A stretch of 64,000 nt of DNA from Syngnathus acus (taxonomy: Eukaryota > Chordata > Actinopteri > Syngnathiformes > Syngnathidae), in NCBI RefSeq assembly GCF_901709675.1, contig NC_051100.1:14118286-14182285 (forward strand), read 5' to 3'. This document shows, one piece after another, positions 53,469-63,920 of the stretch (the stretch's first letter is position 1; the number at the start of each line of letters is the position of its first letter). The translations under genes were made by a program, and so were the position numbers. The notes below the pieces were generated by a model. The model was not told the origin of the DNA. It did not search any database and saw nothing but the letters and a program-made list of their open reading frames with translations.

Positions 53469-56400
53469 TTTCCATCCATCCATCCATCCATCTTCTTCCG
53501 CTTATCCGGGGTCGGGTCGCGGGGGCAGCAGCTTCAGGAGGGACTCCCAGACTTCCCTCTCCCCAGCTACTTCATCTAGCTCATCCCGGGGGATCCCAAG
53601 GCGTTCCCAGGCCAGCCGAGAGACATAGTCTCTCCAGCGCGTCCTGGGTCGTCCCCGGGGTCTCCTACCGGTGGGACATGCCCAGAACACCTCCCCAGGG
53701 AGGCGTCCAGGAGGCATCCTGATGAGATGCCCGAGCCACCTCATCTGGCTCCTCTCAACGTGGAGGAGTAGCGACTCTACTCCGAGTCTCTCCCGGATGA
53801 CCGAACTTCTCACCCTATCTCTAAGGGAGAGCCCGGACATCCTGCGGAGAAAACTCATTTCGGCCGCTTGTATCCGGGATCTCGTTCTTTCGGTCACGAC
53901 CCATAGCTCGTGACCATAGGTGAGGGTAGGAGCGTAAATCGACCGGTAAATTGAGAGCTTTGCCTTTTGGCTCAGCTCTCTCTTTACCACGACGGACCGG
54001 TACAGAGTCCGCATTACTGCCGACGCTGCACCGATCCGCCTGTCGATCTCACGCTCCATCCTCCCCTCACTCGTGAACAAGACCCCAAGATACTTAAACT
54101 CCTCCACTTGGGGCAGGATCTCATCCCCGATCCGGAGAGGGCATTCCACCCTTTTCCGATCGAGGACCATGGACTCGGATTTGGAGGTGCTGACCCTCAT
54201 CCCGACCGCTTCACACTCGGCTGCGAACCGCTCCAGTGAGAGCTGGAGATCACGGCCTGAAGAAGCCAACAGCACAACGTCGTCTGCAAAAAGCAGAGAC
54301 GCGATGCTGAGGTCCCCAAACCGGACACCCTCAACGCCTCGGCTGCACCTAGAAATTCTGTCCATAAAAATTATGAACAGAATCGGTGACAAAGGGCAGC
54401 CTTGGCGGAGTCCAACCCTCACTGGGAACGAATCCGACTTACTGCCGGAAATGCGGACCACACTCTGGCATCGGTGATACAGGGACCGAACCGCCCTTAT
54501 CAGTTGGCTCGGTACCCCGTACTCCCGAAGCACCCCCCACAGAACCTCCCGAGGGACACGGTCGAACGCCTTCTCCAAGTCCACAAAACACATGTGGACT
54601 GGTTGGGCGAACTCCCATGCACCCTCGAGGATCCTGTTGAGGGTGAAGAGCTGGTCCACTGTTCCACGGCCAGGACGAAAGCCACACTGTTCCTCCTGAA
54701 TCCGAGGTTCGACCTCCCGACGGACCCTCCTCTCCAGCACCCCTGAATAGACCTTACCAGGGAGGCTGAGGAGTGTAATTCCCCTGTAATTGGAACACAC
54801 CCTCCGGTCCCCCTTCTTAAAGAGGGGAACCACCACCCCAGTCTGCCAATCCAGAGGCACTGTCCCCGATGTCCACGCGATGCTGTAGAGACGTGTCAGC
54901 CATGACAGCCCCACAACATCCAGAGCCCTTAAGAAATCCGGGCGGATCTCATCCACCCCCGGGGCCTTGCCACCGAGGAGTTTTTTAACTACCTCAGTGA
55001 CTTCAACCCCAGAGATTGGAGAGTCCGCCTCAGAGTCCCCAGGCCCTGCTTCCACAATGGAAGGCGTGTCGGTGGAATTGAGGAGGTCTTCGAAGTATTC
55101 TCCCCACCGACACACGACGTCCCGAGTCGAGGTCAGCAGCACGCCATCTCCACTGTAAACAGTGTTGACGTTGCACTGCTTCCCCCTCCTGAGACGCCGG
55201 ATGGTGGACCAGAATTTCCTCGAAGCCGTCCGGAAGTCATTCTCCATGGCCTCGCCGAACTCCTCCCACGCCCGGGTTTTTGCCTCAGCAACCGCCGAAG
55301 CCGCGTTCCGCTTGGCCACCCGGTACCTGTCAGCTGCCTCCGGAGTCCCGCAGGCCAAAACGGCCCGATAGGACTCCTTCTTCAGTTTGACGGCATCCCT
55401 TACCGCCGGTGTCCACCAGCGGGTTCGGGGATTGCCGCCACGACAGGCACCAATGACCTTACGGCCACAGCTCCGGTCGGCCGCCTCAACAATGGAGGCG
55501 CGGAACAAGGTCCACTCGGACTCAATGTCCCCCGCCTCCCCCGGGACGTGGGAAAAGCTCTGCCGGAGGTGGGAGTTGAAGCTCTTCCTGACAGGGGATT
55601 CCGCCAGACGTTCCCAGCAGACCCTCACAGAACGTTTGGGTCTGCCAGGTCGGACCGGCATCTTCCCCCACCATCGGAGCCAACCCACCACCAGGTGGTG
55701 ATCAGTTGACAGCTCCGCCCCTCTCTTCGCCCGAGTGTCCAAAACATGCGGCCGCAAATCCGATGACACGACTACAAAGTCGATCATCGAACTGCGGCCT
55801 AGGGTGTCCTGGTGCCAAGTGCACACATGGACACCCTTATGTTTATACATGGTGTTCATTATTGAAAATCCGTGTCGAGCACAGAAGTCCAACAATAGAA
55901 CACCGCTCGGGTTCAGATCGGGGGGGCCGTTCCTCCCAATCACGCCCTTCCAGGTCTCACTGTCATTGCCCACGTGAGCATTGAAGTCACCCAGTAGAAC
56001 GACTGAGTCCCCAGAAGGAGCGCTCTCCAGCACTTCCTCCAGGGACTCCAAGAAGGGTGGGTACTCTGAGCTGCCGTTTGGTGCATAGACACAAACAACA
56101 GTCAGGACCCGTCCCCCCACCCGAAGGCGGAGGGAGGCTACCCTCTCGTTCACCGGGGTGAACCCCAATGTGCAGGCGCCCAGCCGGGGGGCAATAAGTA
56201 TACCCACACCTGCTCGACGCCTCTCACCGTGGGCAACTCCAGAGTGGAAGAGAGTCCAGCCCCTCTCGAGAGGGCTTGTACCGGAACCCAAACTGTGCGT
56301 GGAGGCAAGTCCGACTATATCTAGTCGGAACTTTTCTGCCTCGCACACCAGCTCGGGCTCCTTTCCAGCCAGAGAGGTGACATTCCATGTCCCAAGAGCC

Positions 56401-56838
56401 AGCTTCTGCAGCCGGGGATCAGACCGCCAAGGTCCCTGCCTTTGGCCGCCGCCCAGCTTGCAATGCACCCGACCCCTTTGGCCCCTCCCACAGGTGGTGA
56501 GCCCATGGGAAGGGGGACCCACGTTTCCTTTTCGGGCTGAGCCCGGCCGGGCCCCTGTTGGGCGAAGGCCCGGCCACCAGACGCTCGCCTTCGAGCCCCG
56601 CCTCCAGGCCTGGCTCCAGAGGGGGGCCCCGGTGACCCGCGTCCGGGCGAGGGAAAACGTGATCCATTAATTTTTATCATCATAAGGGGCTGATGAGCCG
56701 TGCTTTGTCTGGCCCCTCACCTAGGACCCGTTTGCCATGGGTGACCCTACCAGGGGCATGAAGCCCCAGACAACATGGCTCCTAGGATCGTAGGGGCACG
56801 CAAACCCCTCCACCACGATAAGGTGACGACTCACGGAG
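53469..56838 (-). mobile_element. full-length RTE-clade LINE with intact ORF
   Basis: The 5' end (minus strand) is GAGTCGTCACCTTATCGTGG near 56835, the start I know for this fish RTE family (Rex3-like group). It is followed by a GC-rich 5' UTR, one complete ORF, and a 3' end CCGCTTATCCGGGG with a CATC microsatellite tail (53471-53490 on +). TGTTTTTATTT occurs at both junctions, a plausible 11-bp target duplication. Confidence 0.85.
53502..56522 (-). CDS. RTE-clade LINE endonuclease/reverse transcriptase, uninterrupted
   Basis: A single frame of 1006 codons on the minus strand, ending two codons after LLPPRPD. Endonuclease (residues about 40-270): [33 protein letters not shown] and LSTDHHLVV carry the Asn, Asp/Asn and His residues. 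At the position of the usual catalytic Glu it reads ASTHSLG. Linker: [16 protein letters not shown]. Reverse transcriptase (about 500-760): [82 protein letters not shown] (catalytic ADD) and FKYLGVLF. C-terminus: [15 protein letters not shown] and [10 protein letters not shown]. No stop or frameshift, full length for the family. The start methionine at 56522 is not certain. Confidence 0.88.
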   Translation of the reverse strand: MGPPSHGLTTCGRGQRGRVHCKLGGGQRQGPWRSDPRLQKLALGTWNVTSLAGKEPELVCEAEKFRLDIVGLASTHSLGSGTSPLERGWTLFHSGVAHGERRRAGVGILIAPRLGACTLGFTPVNERVASLRLRVGGRVLTVVCVYAPNGSSEYPPFLESLEEVLESAPSGDSVVLLGDFNAHVGNDSETWKGVIGRNGPPDLNPSGVLLLDFCARHGFSIMNTMYKHKGVHVCTWHQDTLGRSSMIDFVVVSSDLRPHVLDTRAKRGAELSTDHHLVVGWLRWWGKMPVRPGRPKRSVRVCWERLAESPVRKSFNSHLRQSFSHVPGEAGDIESEWTLFRASIVEAADRSCGRKVIGACRGGNPRTRWWTPAVRDAVKLKKESYRAVLACGTPEAADRYRVAKRNAASAVAEAKTRAWEEFGEAMENDFRTASRKFWSTIRRLRRGKQCNVNTVYSGDGVLLTSTRDVVCRWGEYFEDLLNSTDTPSIVEAGPGDSEADSPISGVEVTEVVKKLLGGKAPGVDEIRPDFLRALDVVGLSWLTRLYSIAWTSGTVPLDWQTGVVVPLFKKGDRRVCSNYRGITLLSLPGKVYSGVLERRVRREVEPRIQEEQCGFRPGRGTVDQLFTLNRILEGAWEFAQPVHMCFVDLEKAFDRVPREVLWGVLREYGVPSQLIRAVRSLYHRCQSVVRISGSKSDSFPVRVGLRQGCPLSPILFIIFMDRISRCSRGVEGVRFGDLSIASLLFADDVVLLASSGRDLQLSLERFAAECEAVGMRVSTSKSESMVLDRKRVECPLRIGDEILPQVEEFKYLGVLFTSEGRMEREIDRRIGAASAVMRTLYRSVVVKRELSQKAKLSIYRSIYAPTLTYGHELWVVTERTRSRIQAAEMSFLRRMSGLSLRDRVRSSVIRERLGVESLLLHVERSQMRWLGHLIRMPPGRLPGEVFWACPTGRRPRGRPRTRWRDYVSRLAWERLGIPRDELDEVAGEREVWESLLKLLPPRPDPG

Positions 56839-56869
56839 GGGTGTTTTTATTTATTTTTATCTTAATTTC

Positions 56870-57010
56870 TTTGCTTGGCTAAAATATATTCTGTAACAGC
56901 TTAAAGCAATATTATCACTCAATTGGACCAAGGTGCCCACTACTATGAAAATGGTGGTGTGTTAAATGATGTTTTGAAGATTGACTCAAAGGTTTGGATT
57001 TTTGATTTTA
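56870..57010 (+). repeat. direct repeat right of the RTE LINE
   Basis: Second unit of the repeat at 53300-53468. With the LINE removed the two units would be tandem, about 165 bp each. Confidence 0.7.
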
Positions 57011-57016
57011 TGGTTG

Positions 57017-57433
57017 ATTGAAGTGTAACTTTGAAGTGTTATTTTTATAAAAAGAGAAGTGAAGAAAAAGGAAGTGGGGGGGCTTACCGGGGTGTTGGCC
57101 GTACTTTTGGTGGAAGATGCGTGGGACAGATGAAGGGCGGAAACAGCTGCCAGAAAGCAGCAGGTGTATAAGCGTGGGAAACTGGGCAGTCTTATCCTAT
57201 GGGGAGTATAGGGGCCAGCGAAAGGGGGGGGGGGCAGAGAAGTCTATAAAAAGACCGCCACAGGTAGCTACGGGGCTCTCTCTCCCAAAAAGCGTTCATA
57301 CGTGAAGAAGCCCGTACGAGTTCCAAGACTTTTTCTAAGCCTCCGGGATCTTTGTGTGAGACGCAAGATCGCTTGCCTGGATTAACTTGGATTTACTCAA
57401 AAGAATTGGACTGGACAACATTGCATGGGGAAC
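57017..57433 (+). promoter_or_regulatory. possible LTR promoter region
   Basis: GTCTATAAAAAGACCGCC at 57242 is a strong TATA-like box 3' of a G-rich stretch. Downstream the sequence continues (after the element at 57434-58043) through a duplicated 57-bp unit (58256-58370) to TTCAATAAATGTGG at 58402. This could be U3-R-U5 of an LTR, but neither ends nor a partner LTR were identified. Confidence 0.3.
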
Positions 57434-58043
57434 TACCGTCTTTTTCCATGTATAATGCGCAAAATTTAACTAATTTATTGTCCTAAAATCTGGGGTGCGC
57501 ATTATACATGGGTACACTTTTTTTTTTCTTTTTTTTTTAAAGAAAATCTCCCTCGAAATAAAACTTGAAATCACCTTTCTTCTTGTTTATTGTCAATCGC
57601 GCATCCGCAGGTCACTTTCCTCTCTTTTCATTTTAACCTAACTGATCGCGGTGGTGCCTTTCTGGGCAGTCGGAGAAATCAACGCCAACCAAAAAAATAC
57701 ATCCAGCCTAGTTAAGAAATCACCAGAAAGATCACCATGACAATTGTGAACACACAGAAAGATAATAAGTAACTGGAACATCACTCAAATATTGGTGATC
57801 CCGTTGAGAGTCTTCGCTATCGAGTTTGCTAGCGCATGCGCAGTGATACTGACCGGCAGAATAACATCCGGTTGTTCCCAAAGATGATCTTTTTTCTGAA
57901 ATAATTTTACCTTTACGGACTTAAGTAGGACTCAAAATTTGGGTGCGTATTATACATGGGTACAGGCTTTTTCCAGCATCGACATGCCATTTTTAGGGCG
58001 CGTATTATACATGGGGGCGTATTATACATGGAAAATTACGGTA
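57434..58043. mobile_element. TIR DNA transposon, GTACCGTG family, copy 3
   Basis: TACCGTCTTTTTCCATGTAT and its inverse complement at the ends. Shares the GGGGTGCGCATTATACATGG block and the segment CGGTTGTTCCCAAAGATGAT with copy 1. No transposase. Confidence 0.65.
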
Positions 58044-58463
58044 GGTGAGGGGAACGACTTTTTCTGTATTTACGCGAGGGGGGGGGACAGTCATCGGGTA
58101 GTCGGTCCTCTCGAGGCCAACCTAGTTCCCAAATTGGAATTTTAGAAATAAGATCGAACTGATCACTCGACTTTATTTCCACCAAAAAATAACACCCAAT
58201 GGTAGCTACCTTTTCCTTCTTTTCTGATCTATGTTTTACAATCAAAGTACTCCGAGATTGAATGATTTTATTTGCACGAGTATCAGTGAGTGGGATTGTT
58301 CAGTTTTTGGAGGATTGAATGATTTTATTTGCACGGGTATCAGTGAGTGAGGTTGTTCAGTTTTTGGAGGAATTAAGATTTGTAATTCTATTTCATGCTT
58401 CTTCAATAAATGTGGTTTATATACTCATTTAATTCGTAGTGCGCTAATTTGTATGATATATGC
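58044..58463 (+). other. LTR-like sequence with a 57-bp duplication
   Basis: Contains two adjacent units ATTGAATGATTTTATTTGCA ... TTCAGTTTTTGGAGG (58258 and 58315), then AATAAA at 58405. No frame recognised. Confidence 0.4.
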
Positions 58464-58847
58464 TAGGGGTGGCCAACCCGCGGCTCGCGAGCCGCATGCG
58501 GCTCTTTGGCTGGTTTCATGCGGCTCTTTTACGTTCATATCAACATTTGTGTTTATTTTTCGTGCGTATTTGCTTCGCTTGAGTTCAATATGGTATTTTG
58601 GTCAAACGCGCATGCGCGTGAGGTGAAATCCCGCAAAGGAGGAGGGACAAACCCATTTGAGGAGTGTCAATTTCGCTCTCAAAATGGCAAGGAAAAAATG
58701 CACAGCTAAACGAATATATGACGATGAACACAGGGCAGAGCGATTGGTTTTGCTGGCTTTTTAATGAATGGCGACTGTGACTACGGGGGCCCATTAGGTC
58801 CAGAAAAGCTGACAAGACGCTAAGCCAGGGGTGGCCAACCCGGCCAA

Positions 58848-59318
58848 AATGGCAAGGAAAAAATGCACAGCTAAACGAATATATGACGATGACCACAGGA
58901 CGTTTTTAACAGAGTTAAAGTTGTTTTTTGTTGAACGTAATGGCAAGCCATTCTGCCTGATATGTCGGACGTCATTAGCGCATTTAAAAGCTTCAAATGT
59001 TCAGCGCCACTTCAGCTCACTTCATGCCAATATCGATAAGGACTTTGCAAAAGGGACTGAATTTCGCAAGCACAAGTTTGGACACTTTGAAAAGTCAGGC
59101 AGAAAAATAGGTACAGTTTTTCAAAAAAACTACGAAGCACTCAGACTGTCACACTTGCATTGTTTCAACTGGCTTGGAACATTGCACGGGCTAAAAAGCC
59201 ATACAATGAAGTGGAGTTCGTTAAAAAATGCCTCAGTGACGTTATTGAAATCTTGTCTCCTGAAAACGACAAACTAAAACGAATGGTCCCGAAATGTCCC
59301 GCCACACATAGTAAGTGA
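58848..59318 (+). pseudogene. hAT transposase N-terminus with BED-type finger
   Basis: Starts MARKKCTAKRIYDDD. LFFVERNGKPFCLICRTSL and NVQRHFSSLHANID follow, a BED-like C-x2-C...H-x5-H zinc finger typical of hAT transposases. After a frame break near 59140 the other frame continues LAWNIARAKKPYNEVEFV and CLSDVIEILSPENDKLKRMV, the usual next segment. It ends near 59318; the catalytic RNase H-like domain and dimerisation domain are absent. A duplicate of the first 18 codons lies at 58683, with one change. Confidence 0.7.
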
Positions 59319-59508
59319 AAAAACTTATGTTTTTGTTTGTGGAATTTGTTGAACTGAGAGTTTGTCTGTGTGTGACAATGCACACAATGTTCATTGTTGA
59401 AAATGTGGTCTTTGGTCTGTGGTTTTAGTACTGTAGGAGTCAATTTGTCATTATCATGTTGGTGCGTGACATAATAATGTCACACAATAAATTTGGCTGA
59501 GCAGAGGG

Positions 59509-59574
59509 GTGTGTGTGTGTGTGTGTGTGTGTGCGTGTGCGTGTGCGTGTGTGTGTGTGTGGGGGGGGGGGGGT
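59509..59574 (+). repeat. (GT)n tract ending in a G-run
   Basis: About 26 GT units with GC interruptions followed by 14 G. Confidence 0.95.
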
Positions 59575-59751
59575 GTTCATGTGTGCTCATGTGTATGATG
59601 TGGCTCTTTGCGATGACAGTAAAAAATGTGGCTCTTAGTCTCTGACTGGTTGGCCACCCCTGATATATGCAATCGATTGTTTGTGGTTGGTTTGACAATT
59701 CGATTTATTGACGGGAGATTATTATGGTATGCAATCGTACCGTAATAAATA

Positions 59752-60175
59752 AAAATAACGAAGGTGTATAAATTAGATTAATTGGATTGGTGTAGAGTTA
59801 AAAGTAATTTAATTGTCCGTTGGGCACGGGCCCGTTCCTATTTTTGTCGGGCGGCGTCAAAAGCTAAATCGGACAATTTTGGGGATTAAATTGCCTTCAT
59901 AATTATTTGAGGGATGAGTGCATCTCGTTAAATATTTAATTCGTTCAAATATTTGCTTCACTTGAGTAAAATAACGAAGGTGTTAAATTAGATTATTTGG
60001 ATTAGTGGTAGAGTTAAAATTAGTAATTGTCCGTCGGGCGCGGGCCCGTTCCTATTTTTGTCGGGCCGCGTCAAAAGCTACATTGGATGATTTTGTGGGA
60101 TTAATTTGCCTTCAAAATTAATTGCAGGATAACTATAATTCGTGTAAATCATTTTGATTCGTATTAAGAGAACTA
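59752..60175 (+). repeat. 216-bp tandem duplication
   Basis: AAAATAACGAAGGTGT at 59752 and 59968. Each unit contains CGGGCCCGTTCCTATTTTTG followed by TCGGGC and GCGTCAAAAGCT, an unusual GC-rich core in AT-rich DNA. Possibly retroviral leader sequence; not proven. Confidence 0.75.
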
Positions 60176-60330
60176 TTACCGTTTTTACCATGTATAATGC
60201 GCAAAATTTAACTAATTTATTGTCCTAAAATCTGGGGTGCGCATTATACATGGGTACAATTTTTTTTTTAATTTATTTATTTATTTTTTTTGGAAGAAAA
60301 TCATGGTACAACAATTTTTGAAGAAAATCT
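60176..60330. mobile_element. TIR DNA transposon, GTACCGTG family, truncated copy
   Basis: TTACCGTTTTTACCATGTAT and GGGGTGCGCATTATACATGG are present, but the element stops at 60330 where an LTR fragment begins. Confidence 0.6.
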
Positions 60331-60392
60331 TGTCACGGATGGAGTGTGGAAAGGAGCGGGGCGACCAAGTGCAGCTTGGACCAGGGTTTATT
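60331..60392 (-). mobile_element. LTR fragment related to the 10.7 kb LTR
   Basis: TGTCACGGATGGAGTGTGG to TTGGACCAGGGTTTATT is the inverse complement of the last 60 bp of the LTR at 10749-11073 with about 80 percent visual identity. Confidence 0.6.
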
Positions 60393-61014
60393 TACTATAT
60401 ATAGTGTTAGAATGAATGATTTAATGCATTAAATTCCTTCGCAAATACTATTATTGTCAAACTTCCACTAATTTGATTCTTCTTCGAATAAAGAGAAGTA
60501 GGCTCGCTACTTCAGCAACAAAGTAGAGCAGACACATATAAATAGTTACTTCGGCAAAACTAGTGCAAGGGTGCGCTAGACCAACGAATCCCTGAGGTCT
60601 TAACAAAGACATCTAAAAATATCCGTAACATAACACAAGCATCAAACAACCGAAGGGAGCCATCATTATGGCGCGGTCATTTCGACGACTCGCCTCGAAT
60701 TGAGTTACTCGGCTCGCGCGTCGGATGACTTGAGAGGGATTGGCGTCATAAAGAAATTAGATTGATTCTGGTAGAATTAATTTAACTCGGGTGGTTAGAT
60801 ACGGACGAGTCCCTTCACCCCGGCTTATCGAACCCGTTACCGGGGAGCCGGTGGCACTTTGATAAAAAGTGCGCGTTTGACAAGTCATAGTTTGAATGAC
60901 TTTCACCTTGCTTGTGCTTTTGAGTGTATTTGTCTATTGGTTTGTCACGTTCCTGCGTCACCTGCCACTTGCTACTTGTGCTTTGTGTCTGTCAGCCTAT
61001 GCTTTTTCCCTGTT
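60393..61014. other. no gene recognised
   Basis: AT-rich, then mixed sequence. TGTCACGTTCCTGCGTCACC at 60945-60964 resembles the first bases of the LTR at 7216, probably another LTR scrap. No coding frame. Confidence 0.4.
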
Positions 61015-61187
61015 TGTTGTGTAAAGCGTGTACTCTTAAAGTTCGCTTATGAGGAGAATAACGAGACGAAGAGCGCGCGTTCAAGTTGACTCTGTGTTTA
61101 CTTTTCAGTTAGCCTTCAGTTAGTGTCCAACATACCAACAGCTCCGTGTAGCAACAGCGGCCGTATATTCAGTACCATTACAGAACA
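61015..61187 (-). mobile_element. 3' LTR of the minus-strand gypsy element
   Basis: On the minus strand TGTTCTGTAATGG starts at 61187 directly after a purine tract (AAAAGGGGAAGA, + 61188-61199). The segment ends TTACACAACA at 61015. A short LTR of about 173 bp fits some Ty3/gypsy groups. The 5' LTR would be beyond the right edge. Confidence 0.5.
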
Positions 61188-61361
61188 TCTTCCCCTTTTA
61201 GTAAGAAACATCCCCAATAACAAGGCATCAGATTTCAAAGAATTACCCCAAATATGATATCCAACAGTTTCAGAATATTCAACATCTTTAAACACAAATC
61301 TTAACTCAGAATCAGTTTTTTCTCTAATGAACATAGAACACATGCAATTTACTTCTCACCT

Positions 61362-62660
61362 TTACCTTTTTTTTCTTTCCATTAAACGGTCATTAATCCC
61401 CCCCCTCCCCCAGCCTCTCACAGATCCAGTCCAACTGGAGGGCGTGACGCTCTGCCAGAGGAAGTCACAGGGTGCCTTGGTGTTATCGAAATGTCTGTCA
61501 CCCCTAGTCTCTCTGGCATCACGAGCCGGTTGGTGTGCGTGTGTCCCTGTATTACTTTGCTCCACAGTTGTTTCTGGCATCTCAGGTGTCGTTGTCTGTG
61601 GTATATTGGGTGCTGGAGCAGGTTGGTGTAGAGTGCGTAGGTGAGCGCGGTTTCTCTTTAGCTGTCCTCCCTCGCCGTCCATCTCCACAATGTATGACCT
61701 AGGCGTTGTCTCCTCGGGAAGCCATACCTTTTGGCCACACGTCAGCATAGATAAGGGACGAGCTCTGCGTCGCAGATTGTAGCGGCGTTGTTGGTCCTCC
61801 TTTGCCTGCCTCTCTGACCTTCTGAATTCTCTCATATTTGGCCAGCGAGGGACTAAAGTCTTTGGAAGTTGTGGTATATTGGAGTGAATTTGTCTCCCCA
61901 TTAGGAGTTGTGCAGGGGAATAGCCACACTCTAGGGGTGTGGCACGGTACACCATTAATGCCTGTGCTTTGTTGCCCCCACCTTTCCACAGTCCTTTTAC
62001 CGTGGCCACGGCCCGCTCAGCCTCTCCATTTGCCTGCGCATACCGTGGGTTGCTGGTCACGTGGGTGAAACCATACTCCTTAGCAAAGCTCTGGAAGGCC
62101 GATCCACTATATTGAACGCCATTGTCTGAAACCACAGTCAGCGGCGTCCCGTGACAGCTGTAGACGTCCTTCAGCGCGGCTACAACTGTCTCCACTGAGG
62201 CTACTTTAAGGTGGGCAACCTCGATGTAGCGTGAGAAGAAGTCCACAATCACAAGATAATTCTGTTTCTCCCAGAAGAACAAGTCCGTAGCGACTCGCTG
62301 CCAGGGTCCATCCTGCACTGGGGTAGTGACCAAGGGCTCTCTGTGCTCTGCCCTGTTTTGAGAACATGTGTCCCACCTTTCCACCAGCTGACTGATATGT
62401 ACTGACAGTCCTGGCCACCAGACTGACTGGCGTGCTCTTGCGCCACACTTGACAATTCCCTGATGTCCAACGTGCAGGTCATTCAGCACGTCCTTTCTCA
62501 TACACTGGGGAATTACAATTCTCTGACCACGCAGCAGTAGCTCACCAGCCAGTGTTAGGTTCTCTCTGTCTGGCCAGTATGCCCCCAACTCCAGTGGGAG
62601 GCCACATTTTTCTGGCCAACCGGTCTTACAGTATCTGCCTTTCACAGATAGGGTCTGCAC
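61362..62660 (-). pseudogene. Ty3/gypsy integrase
   Basis: Minus-strand frame of 432 codons. It has the H-x3-H half of the zinc motif (HVGHQG), then WWPGLS and ERWDTCSQNRAEH, where the first Cys of the expected C-D-T-C is Trp. The catalytic core shows VATDLFFWEKQNYLVIVDFF (Asp), VVSDNGVQYSG (Asp) and NPRYAQANGEAERAV (Glu), a complete D,D,E triad. Also VYRATPLECGYSPAQLLMGR and a C-terminal tail rich in Thr/Pro. It is separated from RNase H by a frameshift near 62660. Integration would require the missing zinc ligand and an upstream polymerase, so it is called dead. Confidence 0.85.
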
Positions 62661-62661
62661 T

Positions 62662-63140
62662 CTATTTCTCCAGTATGTTCCTCAGCCTGGCTTCTGAGGC
62701 TGGGAGACTTTGCACCACTGCATCCACAAACACTTTGACTTCTGTTTCTCTGTCAATGTCTTCTTGTGTGAATGTGTGTTCGACAGGCGCTCTGGACAAT
62801 GTGTCTGCCATTATCAAGCGCTTACCAGGCACGTGTACGATCTCATACGTGAATCTCATTAGTCTCAGCCGAAACCTTAGGACTCAGGGTGGGAGCTCAT
62901 CCAGTACTTTGCTACTCAGTAACGGCACCAGTGGCTTATGATCAGTCTCTAGTCTGAACTTGAGTCCCAGGAGGTAGGACGACAGCCTCTCACATGCCCA
63001 TGTGGCTGCCAACGCCTCCTTCTCAATCTGTGCGTAATTTTTCTCGGAGCTTGATAGACCTCTAGAGATGAAAACGACTGGTTTCCATGTTCCATTTTTC
63101 TGTTGCTGTGTCATCACCCCTCCGATACGTAGGACGAGGC
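62662..63140 (-). pseudogene. gypsy RNase H domain
   Basis: Minus strand: DASSYVSEG at the start, then WKPVVFISRGLSSSEKNYAQ, EKEALAATWACERLSSYLLG, FRLETDHKPLVPLL and, after a CGA-to-TGA stop near 62880, YEIVHVPGKRLIMADTLSRA. These are the usual RNase H and connection motifs of Ty3/gypsy. The preceding reverse transcriptase is absent. Confidence 0.8.
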
Positions 63141-63470
63141 ATCAGCGGAAATGCACGTCTCCGCACAGTACTTTTCGTGGTGGCTGTAGATTTCCATGCT
63201 TTTCAACTGAGTGCATGCTGCTTGGTACTGCTGTGACTTGGGCACCTGTATCAAGTTTGAAGATGGCCTCCTGTCCATTTAACTCTAACAGTTCCATCCA
63301 TTCATCCTCAGGTTCCTGCAAGTTGATAACATTCAGTAATGCAAACTCTTCCTCCTCTTCATCTTGAGTCGTCTCTGTGTGTGTCTGTGTAATATCATAA
63401 ACTCCTTTTCCTGTTCTGCATGTCTTTGCAAAATGTCCTCTTTTATGATACACCCTGCACTCAAAAATGG
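63141..63470 (-). pseudogene. gypsy gag-pol zinc knuckle and protease
   Basis: Minus strand: CRVYHKRGHFAKTC is a CCHC zinc knuckle with its second Cys changed to Tyr. An acidic stretch follows, then IFKLDTGAQVTAVP, the aspartic protease active site (D-T-G). It passes directly into RNase H sequence near 63141, so roughly 400 residues of reverse transcriptase were deleted. A further knuckle (CGRCGNVKKHRWNDC) lies beyond the nested LINE at 63930-63975, and the element continues past the right edge. Confidence 0.75.
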
Positions 63471-63474
63471 AGCA

Positions 63475-63920
63475 AGTGTGCATACAGCAGACAGTCAGAA
63501 TATAGCGCAAAAGTACAGGACGCTACGCAGAAGGGGGGAGAGAGTTCAGGATCCTAACAGCCTGGATATGAAGCTGTTGGTGAGTCTGGTGGTGCGGGAG
63601 CGCAGGCTCCTGTACCTCTTCCCAGAGGGCAGAAGATCAAACAAAGAGTGAGCGGGGTGACTCACATCACTCACAATCGTGGTCGCCTTGCGGGTGAGAT
63701 GGGAGGTGTAAATGTCCCTCAGGGAGGGGAGTGAAGCACCAATAATCTTACCAGCCGTGTTCACTATGCGCTGCAGGGCCTTCATGTTGCATTCAGCGCA
63801 GCTACCACCCCAAACAGCGATACAACTGGAGAGGACGCTCTCAATGGTGCCACGGTAGAATGTCGTCATGACGGCCGGAGGAGCACTTGCTCGCCTGAGT
63901 TGCCGCAGGAAGTACAGTCA
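63475..63920 (-). mobile_element. jockey-group LINE C-terminal fragment inside the gypsy element
   Basis: Minus strand encodes MTTFYRGTIESVLSSCIAVW, ALQRIVNTAGKIIGASLPSL, DIYTSHLTRKATTIVSDVSH and LLPSGKRYRSLRSRTTRLTN. Same family as 48352-48836 (nearly identical residues in the shared part). It splits the two gag zinc knuckles. The 3' UTR is short and ends near 63475 without a clear tail. Confidence 0.75.

Larger units (their letters stand above)
58464..59662 (+). mobile_element. hAT element with BED-finger transposase fragment
   Basis: TAGGGGTGGCCAACC and GGTTGGCCACCCCTG are inverted ends, with ATATATGC duplicated on both sides (58456-58463 and 59663-59670). A second GGGGTGGCCAACCCGG lies inside at 58828, next to a repeat of 58683-58735, so part of the left end is duplicated. 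Confidence 0.85.

Noticed and set aside
54073-56670. Numerous + strand frames of 60-170 codons
   Set aside because: Antisense shadows of the intact RTE ORF, whose motifs are all on the minus strand.
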